Of a DNA stretch of 64,000 nt, positions 27,054 through 36,083 are shown piece after piece (the first letter of the stretch is position 1; the number at the start of each line of letters is the position of its first letter). The stretch lies in contig NZ_CP053452.2 of the NCBI RefSeq assembly GCF_013128195.2, forward strand, positions 558,001 through 622,000, given 5' to 3'. The position numbers and the translations under genes were made by a program. Source of the DNA: Frigoriglobus tundricola (GTDB taxonomy: Bacteria > Planctomycetota > Planctomycetia > Gemmatales > Gemmataceae). Below the pieces are notes generated by a model. It was not told where the DNA came from. It did no database searches and saw nothing but the letters and a program-made list of their open reading frames with translations.

Positions 27054-30000
27054 ATGGATGCGGCCGACTCGCCTGCTTCGCCGGTTTCGGTCCCGCTCGC
27101 GCGCCGGCGCCGCGGCGCGATCCTCCGGGTGTGCGCGCTGTTCCTGCCGCTCACCTGCGTCGCCACGCTCGGCGGCATTGCCGCGTACGCGCAGCAACCG
27201 GTCCGGCCGGCCGGCGGCACGACGCCGTCGAGCGGCCTCACACCCGACGGCACCCGCGACCTCAAGAACCCGGACTGGCCCACCGACCCGGCCGACCCGT
27301 TCCCGATGCCGCCCGAGCTGGCCAACGTCGAGCTGATGAAGCAGACGGCGGCCGAGGCGTACAGCAAGTCCGTCGGGTGCATGGCCTGCCACAAGGGCGT
27401 GGGGGACCCGCACGGCAAGGACACGCTCCGCATCGGCTGCACCGACTGCCACGGCGGCGACGCGTCCGCCGCCGACAAGAACAAGGCCCACGTGCTGCCC
27501 AAGAACCCGCAGCTCTGGCTCAGCTCCGCCAACCCGGTCCGCAGCTACACCCTGCTCAACCACGAGTCGCCGCAGTTCGTCCGGTTCGTGAACCCCGGCG
27601 ACTTCCGCATCGCCCACATCAGTTGCGGCACGTCCGGCTGTCACCCCAAAGAGGTCCAGACGAACCGCAAGCAGATCATGGCGACCGGGTGCATGCTCTG
27701 GGGCGCCGCCGCGTACAACAACGGCACCCTGCCGGTCAAGAAGGCGGTCCTCGGTGAGGCCTACGGGATGAACGGCGCGCCGCTGCGCCTCAAGACGTAC
27801 CCGCCGCCGACCCCCGAGGAGTCGGCCAAAAAGGGCGTGATCGCCCAGCTCGACCCGCTCCCGCGGTTCGAGATGAGCCAGCCGGGTAACGTGCTCCGCA
27901 TCTTCGAGCCGGGCGGGCGGTTCCTCACGGAAATCGGCATCCCCGAAAAGGACGAAGAACCGGGCCGCCCGCGCACCCGGCTGAGCGTCCGCGGGCTCGG
28001 CACCGGCAACCGCACCGACCCGGTCCTCGTCAGCGCCGGCAAGACCCGCCTGTTCGACCCGACGCTCAACTTCCTGGGCACCAACGACAACCCCGGCGAC
28101 TACCGCAGCAGCGGGTGCAGCGCGTGCCACGTCGTGTACGCCAACGACCGGTCCCCGATCCACTCCGGCCCGTACGCCAAGTACGGCAACCGCGGGTTCA
28201 GCGCGAACCCGGACCCGATGATCCCGGCCCACGAGAGCGGGCACCCCATCGACCACAAGTTCACGAACGCCATCCCGACCAGCCAGTGCATGGTGTGCCA
28301 CGTCCACCCCGGCACCACCGTCATGAACAGCTACATCGGGTACATGTGGTACGACGAGGAATCGGACGCCAAGTTCATGTACCCGGCCAAGCAGAAGAAC
28401 CCGACGGCCGAGGAGCTGATCCGCTCGATGCTCCGCAACCCGAACGAGTCGGCCGCCCGCGGCAACCTGTCGGACCCCGAGTTCGTGAAGGAGCTGAGCC
28501 AGCTCAACCCGCACCTGTCGAAGGTCCACTTCGGCGACTTCCACAGTCACGGGTGGGCGTTCCGCGCCGTGTTCAAGAAGGACCTCAAGGGGAACCTGAT
28601 CGACCACGCCGGCGGGTTCGTCGGTCCCCCGAGCGCGGAGAAACTCGCCGCGGGTGTCGAGTGGCCGAACAAGGCCAAGAAGTTCCACCAGGACGCCCGG
28701 TTCACCGACCCGGCCGCCGGCCCCGCCGCGGCCCGCAAGGCGGAAACCGACCTGAACGCCGCGTGCCGCGCGGGTAACCCCGTCCACCTGATGGACATCC
28801 ACATGGAAAAGGGCATGCACTGCGTGGACTGCCACTTCGTGCAGGACATGCACGGTAACAACCGGTTGCACCAGGAGGTGCGGGCCGGCACGGAGATCGG
28901 CTGCGTGGACTGCCACGGCACGGCGGCCAACTACGCGACCCTCAAGACCTCCGGCCCGGCGAGCTACACGTCGGCGCCCGACGGCGCCGGGCGCAACCTG
29001 CTCGCCATGAAGACGCCCTTCGGCACGCCCCGGTTCGAGGTCCGCGAGGGGCCGAACGGCACCCGGCGGTACTTCCAGAACTCGTGCGTCGAGAAGGGGC
29101 TCCAGTGGGAACTGGTGCAGACCCGCGACACGGTGACCCGCGGCAGCGCCCGGTACAACGAGAAATCGGCCCTGGCCAAGACCGTCCGGTTCGACGCCGC
29201 CGGGAAGATGGTGTGGGGCGACCTGCCGACCGGCCCCAAGGAGAAGTGCGCGCACACCAACGAGAACATGAGCTGCATCGCGTGCCACTCGTCGTGGAAC
29301 CCGTCGTGCTTCGGGTGCCACCTGCCGCAGCGGGCGAACATCAAGGCGCCGACCCTGCACGGCGACGGCGACGTGCAGCGGAACTACACGGCCTACAACT
29401 TCCAGACGCTCCGCGACGACACCTACATGCTCGCCCGCGACGGCGACGTGACGGGCAACAAGGTGAACCCGGCCCGGTCCAGTTGCGCGATCCACGTCGG
29501 CTCGCACAACGGCCAGCGCGAGGCGATCTACATCCAGCAGCAGACGATCTCGGCCGAGGGGTACGGCGGCATCGCGTTCAGCACGAACGTGCCACACACG
29601 GTCCGCGGCCGCGGGGCGCGCGAGACCAAGCAGTGCGCCGACTGCCACGTGTCCAAGGCCAACGACAACAACGCCTGGATGGCCCAGCTCATGATGCACG
29701 GCACGGGCTTCATGAACTTCGTCGGCAAGTACGCCTGGGTGGCGGCCGGCGAGGAGGGGCTGTTCGGCGTGGTGGTGACCGAGACCACCGAACCGCAGGC
29801 GGTGTACGGCAGCGACCTGCACCGGTGGGCGTACCCCGACAACTACGCCAAGCACGCCGCGACCGGCGGCCTCCTGAAGCAGGCCCACGAGCACCCGGGC
29901 CGCGACATCGCCACCGGGGTGGCCCGCCCGCTGAAGAAGTCCGAGGTGCTGATGGTGCAGAACCGCGGCGAGTACCTGTACGCGGCCTGCGGCGAGGGCG

Positions 30001-31121
30001 GGGTGCGGGTCTTCGACATCGCGTTCATCGACGACAAGGCGTTCGCCGAGCGGATCACGACCGCCCCGGTCTCGCCGGTGGGTCAGAAGTTCTACCTGAA
30101 CACCAAGTACGCGACCTACGTCGCCGCGCCGACCACGGTCGCGGTGGACCCGACGCGGAAGATGAACCCCGGGAACAAGGAGCAGCCGATCCACCCGCTG
30201 TTCGGCTACCTGTACATCTGCGACAAGTACGAGGGGCTGATCCTGACCGGGGCCGCGTCCACCATTGACGGCAACCCGGTGAACAACTTCCTCAAGCGGG
30301 AACTGGTGTTCAACCCGGACGACATCCTCCACGACGCCAAGCACGTCACGATCGCCGGGCACTACGCCTACGTGTCGTGCGCCGCGGGCCTCGTCGTGAT
30401 CGACATCGACGACCCGTTGAAGCCCAAGGTGACCTCGGTCGTAGGGGAGAAGTACCTGAAGCACCCGCGGTCGGTGTCGGTCCAGTTCCGGTACGCCTAC
30501 GTGTGCGACGAGGAGGGCGTGAAGGTGCTGGACGTGACCGACCTCGCCAAGCCGGTGCCGAAGTCGGCGCTCCGCGTCCCGGAGGCCCACAGCATCTACC
30601 TGGCCCGCACCCACGCCTACGTCGCCGCCGGCCCGCGCGGGCTCGTGATCCTGGACATCACGAACGCCGAGGCGCCGCAGCTCGATCAGGTGTACAACGC
30701 CGGCGGGCACATCAACGACGCGCACGACGTGAAGCTGGGCATCACCTACAACAGCCTGTTCGCGTACGTCGCGGACGGCAAGAACGGGTTGCGGGTGGTG
30801 CAGCTCATGTCGCCGGAGACCCCGGGCTACGAGGGCTTCGCGCCGCGGCCCACGCCGCGCCTGGTGGCGACCTACCGGACGCACGGCGGCAAGATCCTGA
30901 ACGTGGCCCGCGGCCTGGACCGCGACCGCGCGGTGGACGAGAACGGGCACCAGATCGGCGTGTTCGGGCGGGTGGGCGCGCGGCCGTTCAACAACGACGA
31001 GCAGCGGAAGATGTACCTGCGGAACGGGAAGGTGTGGTACGTCAGCGACGACCCGAAGGACGCACTGTACGAGGACCGGCGGCCGCCACAGAAGCGCCGG
31101 CGGCAACGGCGACAGGGATAA
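27054..31121 (+). CDS. Exported 10-heme cytochrome c with C-terminal LVIVD-type propeller
   Basis: A very large exported protein of 1355 residues. After an Arg-rich start and one hydrophobic segment (about 24-46, signal or anchor) come nine CxxCH heme motifs (CMACH, CTDCH, CSACH, CMVCH, CVDCH twice, CIACH, CFGCH, CADCH) plus one CGTSGCH, a CX4CH variant, all within about residues 110-870. Many extra His residues can serve as distal ligands. From about residue 960 the chain has beta-propeller repeats of the LVIVD kind (GGVRVFDIAFI, GLVVIDIDDP, GVKVLDVTDL, GLVILDITNA, GLRVVQLMSP). The tail is Arg-rich. It probably moves electrons in the periplasm or at the surface, with the propeller as a docking module. 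It has its own promoter and lies on the left edge of the cytochrome island. An IS sits 12 bases past its stop. Confidence 0.9.
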   Translation: MDAADSPASPVSVPLARRRRGAILRVCALFLPLTCVATLGGIAAYAQQPVRPAGGTTPSSGLTPDGTRDLKNPDWPTDPADPFPMPPELANVELMKQTAAEAYSKSVGCMACHKGVGDPHGKDTLRIGCTDCHGGDASAADKNKAHVLPKNPQLWLSSANPVRSYTLLNHESPQFVRFVNPGDFRIAHISCGTSGCHPKEVQTNRKQIMATGCMLWGAAAYNNGTLPVKKAVLGEAYGMNGAPLRLKTYPPPTPEESAKKGVIAQLDPLPRFEMSQPGNVLRIFEPGGRFLTEIGIPEKDEEPGRPRTRLSVRGLGTGNRTDPVLVSAGKTRLFDPTLNFLGTNDNPGDYRSSGCSACHVVYANDRSPIHSGPYAKYGNRGFSANPDPMIPAHESGHPIDHKFTNAIPTSQCMVCHVHPGTTVMNSYIGYMWYDEESDAKFMYPAKQKNPTAEELIRSMLRNPNESAARGNLSDPEFVKELSQLNPHLSKVHFGDFHSHGWAFRAVFKKDLKGNLIDHAGGFVGPPSAEKLAAGVEWPNKAKKFHQDARFTDPAAGPAAARKAETDLNAACRAGNPVHLMDIHMEKGMHCVDCHFVQDMHGNNRLHQEVRAGTEIGCVDCHGTAANYATLKTSGPASYTSAPDGAGRNLLAMKTPFGTPRFEVREGPNGTRRYFQNSCVEKGLQWELVQTRDTVTRGSARYNEKSALAKTVRFDAAGKMVWGDLPTGPKEKCAHTNENMSCIACHSSWNPSCFGCHLPQRANIKAPTLHGDGDVQRNYTAYNFQTLRDDTYMLARDGDVTGNKVNPARSSCAIHVGSHNGQREAIYIQQQTISAEGYGGIAFSTNVPHTVRGRGARETKQCADCHVSKANDNNAWMAQLMMHGTGFMNFVGKYAWVAAGEEGLFGVVVTETTEPQAVYGSDLHRWAYPDNYAKHAATGGLLKQAHEHPGRDIATGVARPLKKSEVLMVQNRGEYLYAACGEGGVRVFDIAFIDDKAFAERITTAPVSPVGQKFYLNTKYATYVAAPTTVAVDPTRKMNPGNKEQPIHPLFGYLYICDKYEGLILTGAASTIDGNPVNNFLKRELVFNPDDILHDAKHVTIAGHYAYVSCAAGLVVIDIDDPLKPKVTSVVGEKYLKHPRSVSVQFRYAYVCDEEGVKVLDVTDLAKPVPKSALRVPEAHSIYLARTHAYVAAGPRGLVILDITNAEAPQLDQVYNAGGHINDAHDVKLGITYNSLFAYVADGKNGLRVVQLMSPETPGYEGFAPRPTPRLVATYRTHGGKILNVARGLDRDRAVDENGHQIGVFGRVGARPFNNDEQRKMYLRNGKVWYVSDDPKDALYEDRRPPQKRRRQRRQG

Positions 31122-31133
31122 CGGGAACTCGTC

Positions 31134-31141
31134 GGACTGTT
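31134..31141. repeat. 8-bp target duplication, left flank of third IS
   Basis: Reads ggactgtt and is repeated at 32194-32201. Confidence 0.93.
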
Positions 31142-32193
31142 GGCTCATGAGGCCGTCGGGGTGGAACTGGTCTTTTCCCATTCCCCGGTCGAGCGTTAGA
31201 GTACGCCGGTATTCGGTAGCCGTGGTTTTGGAGGCCGGGAGATGGACTTCCCGATCGTGGACCTGATGGACCCAGGCGCGTGCTACCGGTATCTGGTCGA
31301 TTTGCTGCACCCCGACGGTCTGTCGTGCCCGCGGTGCCACCGGTCCGATGGGATGGGGGTTCAGGCCCGGCATCGGGCACCGGTCCTGGACTACCGATGC
31401 ACCCATTGCGGTCGGGTGTTCAATGCGTACACCGGAACCCCGCTCCACGGCACCCGTCGGCCCCCGGCCCAGTGGGTTCTGATCTTCCGCGGGTTCGCGC
31501 AAGGAACCCCGACCGCTCAACTGGCGCGAGAACTGGGGTGCGATCGGATGCACCTGCTGGATCTGCGGCACCGGTTCCAGGAACGCGCCGCGGGAGCCGC
31601 CACGCAGGTCGGCGCGATCCCCGGCTCGGAGACCGAAGCGGACGAGATGTTCCAGAATGCGGGGGAAAAAAGGGGTCCGGCACCCGAACCCGGACGACCC
31701 GCCCCGACGCCGGGCCAACAAGCGGCGCGGGCACGGGAACTTCGCCAACGACCGCCCGCCGGTGGTCGGGGTGGTGAGCCGGGACACCGGGGCCATCGTC
31801 CTGGAGGTCGTCGAACGAACGGACCAGGAGACCCTGATCGCGTTCGTGACCGAACATACCGATGATGGCGCGACCGTATACACGGATGAGTGGTCGGGGT
31901 ACGCGCGGCTGTCCGCGGAGGGCCGCGGGCATGCCACGGTGAACCACACCCCGGGCCAACGGGAGTGGGCTCGGGATGACGACGGGGACGGGATCCGCGA
32001 GGTCCACGATAACACGCTCGAGGGCCTGTGGGCGGCCCTCCGCACGTTCCTGCGACCGTTCCGCGGGATCAGCAAGCACTACCTCCACCAGTACGTTGCC
32101 GTCTTCCAATGGGCATACAACAAGGTCGGCGTTGCGGGCATGGTCCGCACACTACTGGGCCTGCCCCTGTCCACCCCGACGGCCTCATGAGCC
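31142..32193 (+). mobile_element. Third IS1595-family element (plus)
   Basis: A 1052-bp complete element bounded by the same 24-bp inverted repeats and an 8-bp duplication ggactgtt. It landed 12 bases after the stop of the 10-heme gene, so it separates that gene from whatever followed. It retains the G that the inner copy lost. Confidence 0.95.
31242..32190 (+). pseudogene. IS1595-family transposase with one frame break (third copy)
   Basis: The start is ATG at 31242. The zinc ribbon and first catalytic Asp (EADEMFQNAGEK) are in the first frame. After the A6 run within GGGGGAAAAAAGGGG (near 31670), family-like sequence continues one base further on (GVRHPNPDDPPRRRANKRRG, then FANDRPPVVGVV) and runs to the TGA at 32188-32190. 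A +1 shift, or loss of one A during transcription, would make a normal 316-residue protein. Without it the first frame ends at 31865 after 207 residues. Since the element has moved recently (perfect flanks, near-identical copies), the break may be programmed instead of damage. Confidence 0.85.
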
Positions 32194-32201
32194 GGACTGT
32201 T
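32194..32201. repeat. 8-bp target duplication, right flank of third IS
   Basis: Reads ggactgtt and pairs with 31134-31141. Confidence 0.93.
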
Positions 32202-32220
32202 TTTAGTCACAAAGGTGCGA

Positions 32221-32416
32221 CCAGATAATAGCCCGGGGTGGAGCGAGCGCTGCGCGAGTGCAACCCCGGGTTGGCGGTGCCAACTGCATCGGAGCCCCGG
32301 AGGGGCGACAGAGCCGATCTCGGTTCTGTCGCCCCTCCGGGGCTCCGCGTCTTCTCGTGACCCTGTCCCGGGGTTACGCTCGCGAAGCGCTCGCTCCACC
32401 CCGGGCTATTATCTGG
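32221..32416. repeat. 196-bp nested palindromic element (MITE-like)
   Basis: The outer arms, about 50 bases each, start CCAGATAATAGCCCGGGGTG at 32221 and end with the reverse complement at 32416, with few mismatches. An inner inverted repeat of 25 bases with one mismatch (GGAGCCCCGGAGGGGCGACA on the left arm) is centred near 32320. No coding potential. The short frames through it (typical SPGGATEP-like translations) are often miscalled as genes. It lies 20 bases from the third IS and looks like a dispersed, non-autonomous or REP-type element. Confidence 0.8.
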
Positions 32417-32580
32417 TGGCCCCATTCGGGGCTCAAACAACAGACCACTTGCCAACCGATACTGGTGCCGAGCCGTTGCAACGACTCGAAACCGAGCGGG
32501 CCGGCCACCAACTCGCAATGTCCCTCGCCCGCTCCCTTCCGGTCGCGGCTCCATTTCGTCGCGGGATCGCATTACCAAAA

Positions 32581-32630
32581 GCATGAGGGGCGGCACACCG
32601 GAGCGAAAACCGGTGCGCCGTCCCTCATGC
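32581..32630 (-). terminator. Terminator of the leftward 5-heme cytochrome operon
   Basis: A 21-bp stem with two mismatches (32581-32601 and 32610-32630) and an 8-base loop, starting 14 bases past the stop at 32645. Read on the minus strand, TTTT directly follows the stem. Confidence 0.8.
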
Positions 32631-32644
32631 ATCTAAAATCGTTA

Positions 32645-34402
32645 TCACGGTTTCGGAAGCGGTAGGACGTCCTGGAACGCCTTGCGGAACACGGCGTCAT
32701 CAAACGAGTAGAACAGCTTCATCCGCGCGCCGATCCGCTCGTCCACCGGCTGGCGGTTCGGGCCGGGTACGCCGCCCTCCACTTCGTAGTGGAACAGCGC
32801 GTCCGGGCGGAGCCGCGTGACGACCGTCGTCTTGAGCTTGTCGCGGAGCGTCGCCACCTCGGGGGGCGGCTTCAGCTTGCCCTCTTTGTCCTTCGTCGGC
32901 GGAATGAGGTCCAGCACCAGCGTTTCGAACGCCCACGTGTAGAGCTGGGCGACTTCGGGATCGGCGACCGGTTTCTCCGCGGCCTCCACGACTTTCGCCA
33001 GGAGCCCCTGCGTCGCGGCGGGCGTGTAGCGCACCGCGGCGAGCTTTTTGAGCGCGTCCTCGCTCCACTTCTGCAACTCGTCGGTCGCCTCCTTGACCTT
33101 CGGGCCGTCCCCGTAAGTCTTGTTGGTGAAGGCCGTTGCCAGCTTTTGCTCGGCCGCGATCAGCTCACTCAGCGACGCCTTCAAATCCGCACCGCCCTCC
33201 ATCTCGGCGGCGTGCCCGATGATCACCTTGGTCAACTCGAACGCGGCCGGGCGGAACAGCGGGCGGCCGGGCTTGCCGACGTACCCGCGGGCCTGGCGGT
33301 CGCTCGGGTACTTCAAGTTGTGGTGGCACGAGGCGCAGTCGAACGCCGCAAAATCCATCCCGTCGTCCTTCGCTTCGGAGGCGAGTTGCCCGCCCAGGAC
33401 GACCGACGCCCGCAGGGTCGCTACGGCCGATTCCACGAACCGCCGGGCGACGTGCGACTCGCCCTTCCGAATGTGGAACACGTCTTCGGCCTTCTTCGGG
33501 TTCTTCTTCACGAGCCCGGTCAGGTACGGCATCTCGGCCGGCAGGCCCCAGTGGCGCGGCTGTTCGCGGGTGTACGCGATCAGGTCGAGGGGCGGCAAGG
33601 GCGGGTGGCCGGCCGCGAACATCTCGTGCGTCACGAACCGCCCGTCACGGGTGTTGCCGACGTGGCACGACGCGCACTGGGTGGTCGCTTCGACCGGGTT
33701 CCGGAGATCGACGAGCCCCCACTTCTTCTTTTCGGCCGGCGGCCACTCGCGCCAATCGACCGACCGTTCCGGGCCGTCCGGGTCGGGGTTGACGATCTCC
33801 TGCGACTCCTGGTGCTTCTGCTGATAGCCGGAGCCCTGACCGTGGCACATTTCGCAGCCGACCCCGTCGGCAATCGAGAACGATTCCGCCGCCGTCCACT
33901 TGCTGGCCGGGGCGGCATCGCTGACCTGACGGCGGACGCTGGCGTGGCAGGCCAGACACGCCTTATCGGTGGCGACCGTGTACGACTCGCCGCGGAACCG
34001 GCGCAGGTTGTCCTCCATCTTCTGCGCGGTCTTGTTCGGCGCGTCCTTCTTGTTCTTGACGGTCCGATCGGTCAGCAGGTTCTTGTACGCGGTCGAGTGC
34101 AGGTCGTGAACGCCCCACACCCGGTTCTCCCACAACCGGATGAACTCGTAGCCCTTGGTCGCCAGGTAGGCCGGGTTCTCCTTCGGGTCTTTCTCGTTGT
34201 GGCAGCCCTGGCACACGACCGCGCCGACGTACTTGTGATCGGTCGAGGGCGGGTTCGGGATCTCTTTCGGTTGGGCGCTCGGCACGGCGGCCGCCGCGGT
34301 CCGCTCCGGCGATGCGGCCGCGAGCAGGCCGAGTGCCAGGCCGGCGAACATGCCGGCCAGCCCCACCACGCGGCCGGCTCGCCGCGATTGTTCCGTCGTC
34401 AT
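32645..34402 (-). CDS. Exported 5-heme cytochrome c (c554-like)
   Basis: The 585-residue protein has an N-terminal hydrophobic segment (about 12-32) for export. Five CxxCH motifs are spread over the first 370 residues: CQGCH, CLACH, CEMCH, CASCH and CASCHH. In between are extra His residues (GHPPLPPLD, WGVHDLHS) suited as distal ligands, as in cytochrome c554-type proteins. The C-terminal 200 residues are helical and heme-free. The start ATG at 34402 shares one base with the stop of the upstream gene (TGATG), implying translational coupling. An earlier GTG at 34405 is less likely. It is last in a three-gene leftward unit and is followed by a terminator. It probably carries electrons in the periplasm. 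Confidence 0.92.
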   Translation of the reverse strand: MTTEQSRRAGRVVGLAGMFAGLALGLLAAASPERTAAAAVPSAQPKEIPNPPSTDHKYVGAVVCQGCHNEKDPKENPAYLATKGYEFIRLWENRVWGVHDLHSTAYKNLLTDRTVKNKKDAPNKTAQKMEDNLRRFRGESYTVATDKACLACHASVRRQVSDAAPASKWTAAESFSIADGVGCEMCHGQGSGYQQKHQESQEIVNPDPDGPERSVDWREWPPAEKKKWGLVDLRNPVEATTQCASCHVGNTRDGRFVTHEMFAAGHPPLPPLDLIAYTREQPRHWGLPAEMPYLTGLVKKNPKKAEDVFHIRKGESHVARRFVESAVATLRASVVLGGQLASEAKDDGMDFAAFDCASCHHNLKYPSDRQARGYVGKPGRPLFRPAAFELTKVIIGHAAEMEGGADLKASLSELIAAEQKLATAFTNKTYGDGPKVKEATDELQKWSEDALKKLAAVRYTPAATQGLLAKVVEAAEKPVADPEVAQLYTWAFETLVLDLIPPTKDKEGKLKPPPEVATLRDKLKTTVVTRLRPDALFHYEVEGGVPGPNRQPVDERIGARMKLFYSFDDAVFRKAFQDVLPLPKP

Positions 34403-35973
34403 CACTTCCCCCCCGTTGGAGCGGTCGCGTCCCGCAACCGCTCGAAGTTCACACGCAGCAGGTCGATTTTCTTCCGGTCGTAATCGTACGGGCTGTCGAA
34501 CCGTTGGCCCTTAAGGGTCGGGAACCGGAGCCCGGCACGCAGCGATTCCAGTTCGGCGCCCCATTTCGGCGCTGGTGCCGCCCGATCGCCCGCCCGGATC
34601 GCGTGGAACATCGCCCCGCACCCGAGGTAATTGGCGGCCAGGGCGTCCCAGTCGTGGTCCGCGAGTTTTCCGTCCTTTGCGATCGCGTTGGCGGCGATGG
34701 CGTGGGCCAGGCGCTCGGCCGTGCCCGCCGCCACCGGGCGGAGCTTGGTCTTGTCGTCTTCCGCGGCTTGCATGGCGACGAGCCACGCGTCGAGTTCCGC
34801 GAGCGCCTTCGTCGCCTGTTCCTTCACGGCGGTCGCCGGCGGGGCGGCCCTCTCGCCCATCAACTTCCGGAGCTTGTGGACTTCGGTCAAGTTGGGAGAG
34901 CTTAAACCCGGATACGCGGCGCCGCAATACTCCGCCGCAATGCCGGCGGCCGTGTTCGACCACACCTCCCACCCCGGTACGCCCGGTCGGCGCGTCTGAA
35001 ACGCGTCGCTCACCCCGCCCCGAACGTCCCCCTCTCCGACCTTTTGATGGCAGGAGTAGCAACTGTAGCCCGCGAACTCCGGCCAGACGCCCGCGGGCTT
35101 GTCGGCCTGCTCGGCGCGTGCGCGGAGGAGGTCCGTCGCACTCCGGAGAGCCGCGGCCTGCCCGACCACCCAGGCGCGGACCTCAAAATCCGGTTGTGGG
35201 GTCTTTTCGACCCAGTGCTTGCGGTAATCGGGTTGGAAATGGAACCGGGCCGATTCGAACGCCAGACGCGGGTGGCCGGCGGCGTACAGGTCGTGGTTCA
35301 CGTCACGGTCCGAGTCGCCCGAGTGGCACTCGGCACAGTTGAGCGTCCGGGCGACGAGGTTACCAGCCGGAACGAACCCGTACTTGTCCCACTTCTCGCG
35401 GTTGGAGAGCCCCTTCCACTCCGAGGTGTAGTGCAGCCCGATCCACTTCTCCCCCGGGCCGTGACACGCACCGCACCCGACGCCCTCGGACAGAATCTGG
35501 TCGCGGGTCGCGGGCTCGCTCGCACCATCGACCGCGTGACACTTCAAGCAGAGCGTGGCTTGGTGCGCCGGTACCTTACTGTTGCCCTTGGCGTCCTTGA
35601 GGTCCAGGTACTTGGCCATCTGGACGGAGACGGAGTTGAAGAGGACGCTGTAAGCCCGTGTGTGCGGGTCGCTCGGCCCCGCGGGGAACGCCTGCGGTGC
35701 CCAGGTGCTGTGTTCGCTCCCGACCTTCCCGACCTGTCCGCCGCCGTGGCACGAGGCCGCGGAACACGAGGTGGCGGGCCGTTGCTCGAACGGCGCTCGC
35801 CCCACACCATAGGGGCTTTGTGGCGGAGAATCAGACGACGACGGAAGTTCGGGGAGGCGGTCCGGCGGTTGGGAATTGGCGGAGCTGAAAACGCTCGCCA
35901 CGGCCCCCCCGCTCAAAACGGCGATGATGAAGACGGGACGCACGGTACAGCTCGGGGGGATGGTCCGTCGCAT
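34402..35973 (-). CDS. Exported 5-heme cytochrome c with CX4CH first site
   Basis: The 523-residue protein. A hydrophobic segment at about 12-30 directs export, followed by a Ser/Pro-rich linker. The first heme site is CSAASCH near residue 70, a CX4CH spacing. The rest are CLKCH, CGACH, CAECH and CYSCH. The motif order, the DPHTRAYSVL and YAAGHPRLAFE segments and total length match the next gene upstream, so the two are paralogues from a tandem duplication. CX4CH sites attach heme in some multiheme proteins and may need a dedicated lyase. The stop overlaps the next start by one base. Related to octaheme/c554 families only in a general way. Confidence 0.92.
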   Translation of the reverse strand: MRRTIPPSCTVRPVFIIAVLSGGAVASVFSSANSQPPDRLPELPSSSDSPPQSPYGVGRAPFEQRPATSCSAASCHGGGQVGKVGSEHSTWAPQAFPAGPSDPHTRAYSVLFNSVSVQMAKYLDLKDAKGNSKVPAHQATLCLKCHAVDGASEPATRDQILSEGVGCGACHGPGEKWIGLHYTSEWKGLSNREKWDKYGFVPAGNLVARTLNCAECHSGDSDRDVNHDLYAAGHPRLAFESARFHFQPDYRKHWVEKTPQPDFEVRAWVVGQAAALRSATDLLRARAEQADKPAGVWPEFAGYSCYSCHQKVGEGDVRGGVSDAFQTRRPGVPGWEVWSNTAAGIAAEYCGAAYPGLSSPNLTEVHKLRKLMGERAAPPATAVKEQATKALAELDAWLVAMQAAEDDKTKLRPVAAGTAERLAHAIAANAIAKDGKLADHDWDALAANYLGCGAMFHAIRAGDRAAPAPKWGAELESLRAGLRFPTLKGQRFDSPYDYDRKKIDLLRVNFERLRDATAPTGGK

Positions 35974-36083
35974 CCGTGCGGGGAATCCGTTTGTGCTTCA
36001 CATCAAGACGGGAAGCGGGGAACTGCGGGCGTCTTGCGGGCTCCGACCGGCAGTTCGCCCACCTCTCACGTTCCCTGAGTTGT

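Noticed and set aside
27036-32075. Minus-strand frame of about 1679 codons opposite the 10-heme gene
   Set aside because: A high-GC shadow. It has Val/Arg/His-rich composition and no domain, and it runs across an IS boundary.
19431-32193. Composite transposon bounded by the IS copies
   Set aside because: Each copy has its own 8-bp duplication, and the outermost flanks (gaacactt and ggactgtt) differ, so the 13-kb span did not move as one unit.
32207-32632. Small genes in the palindrome region
   Set aside because: They are translations of repeat DNA, with no ribosome site and no conservation expected.
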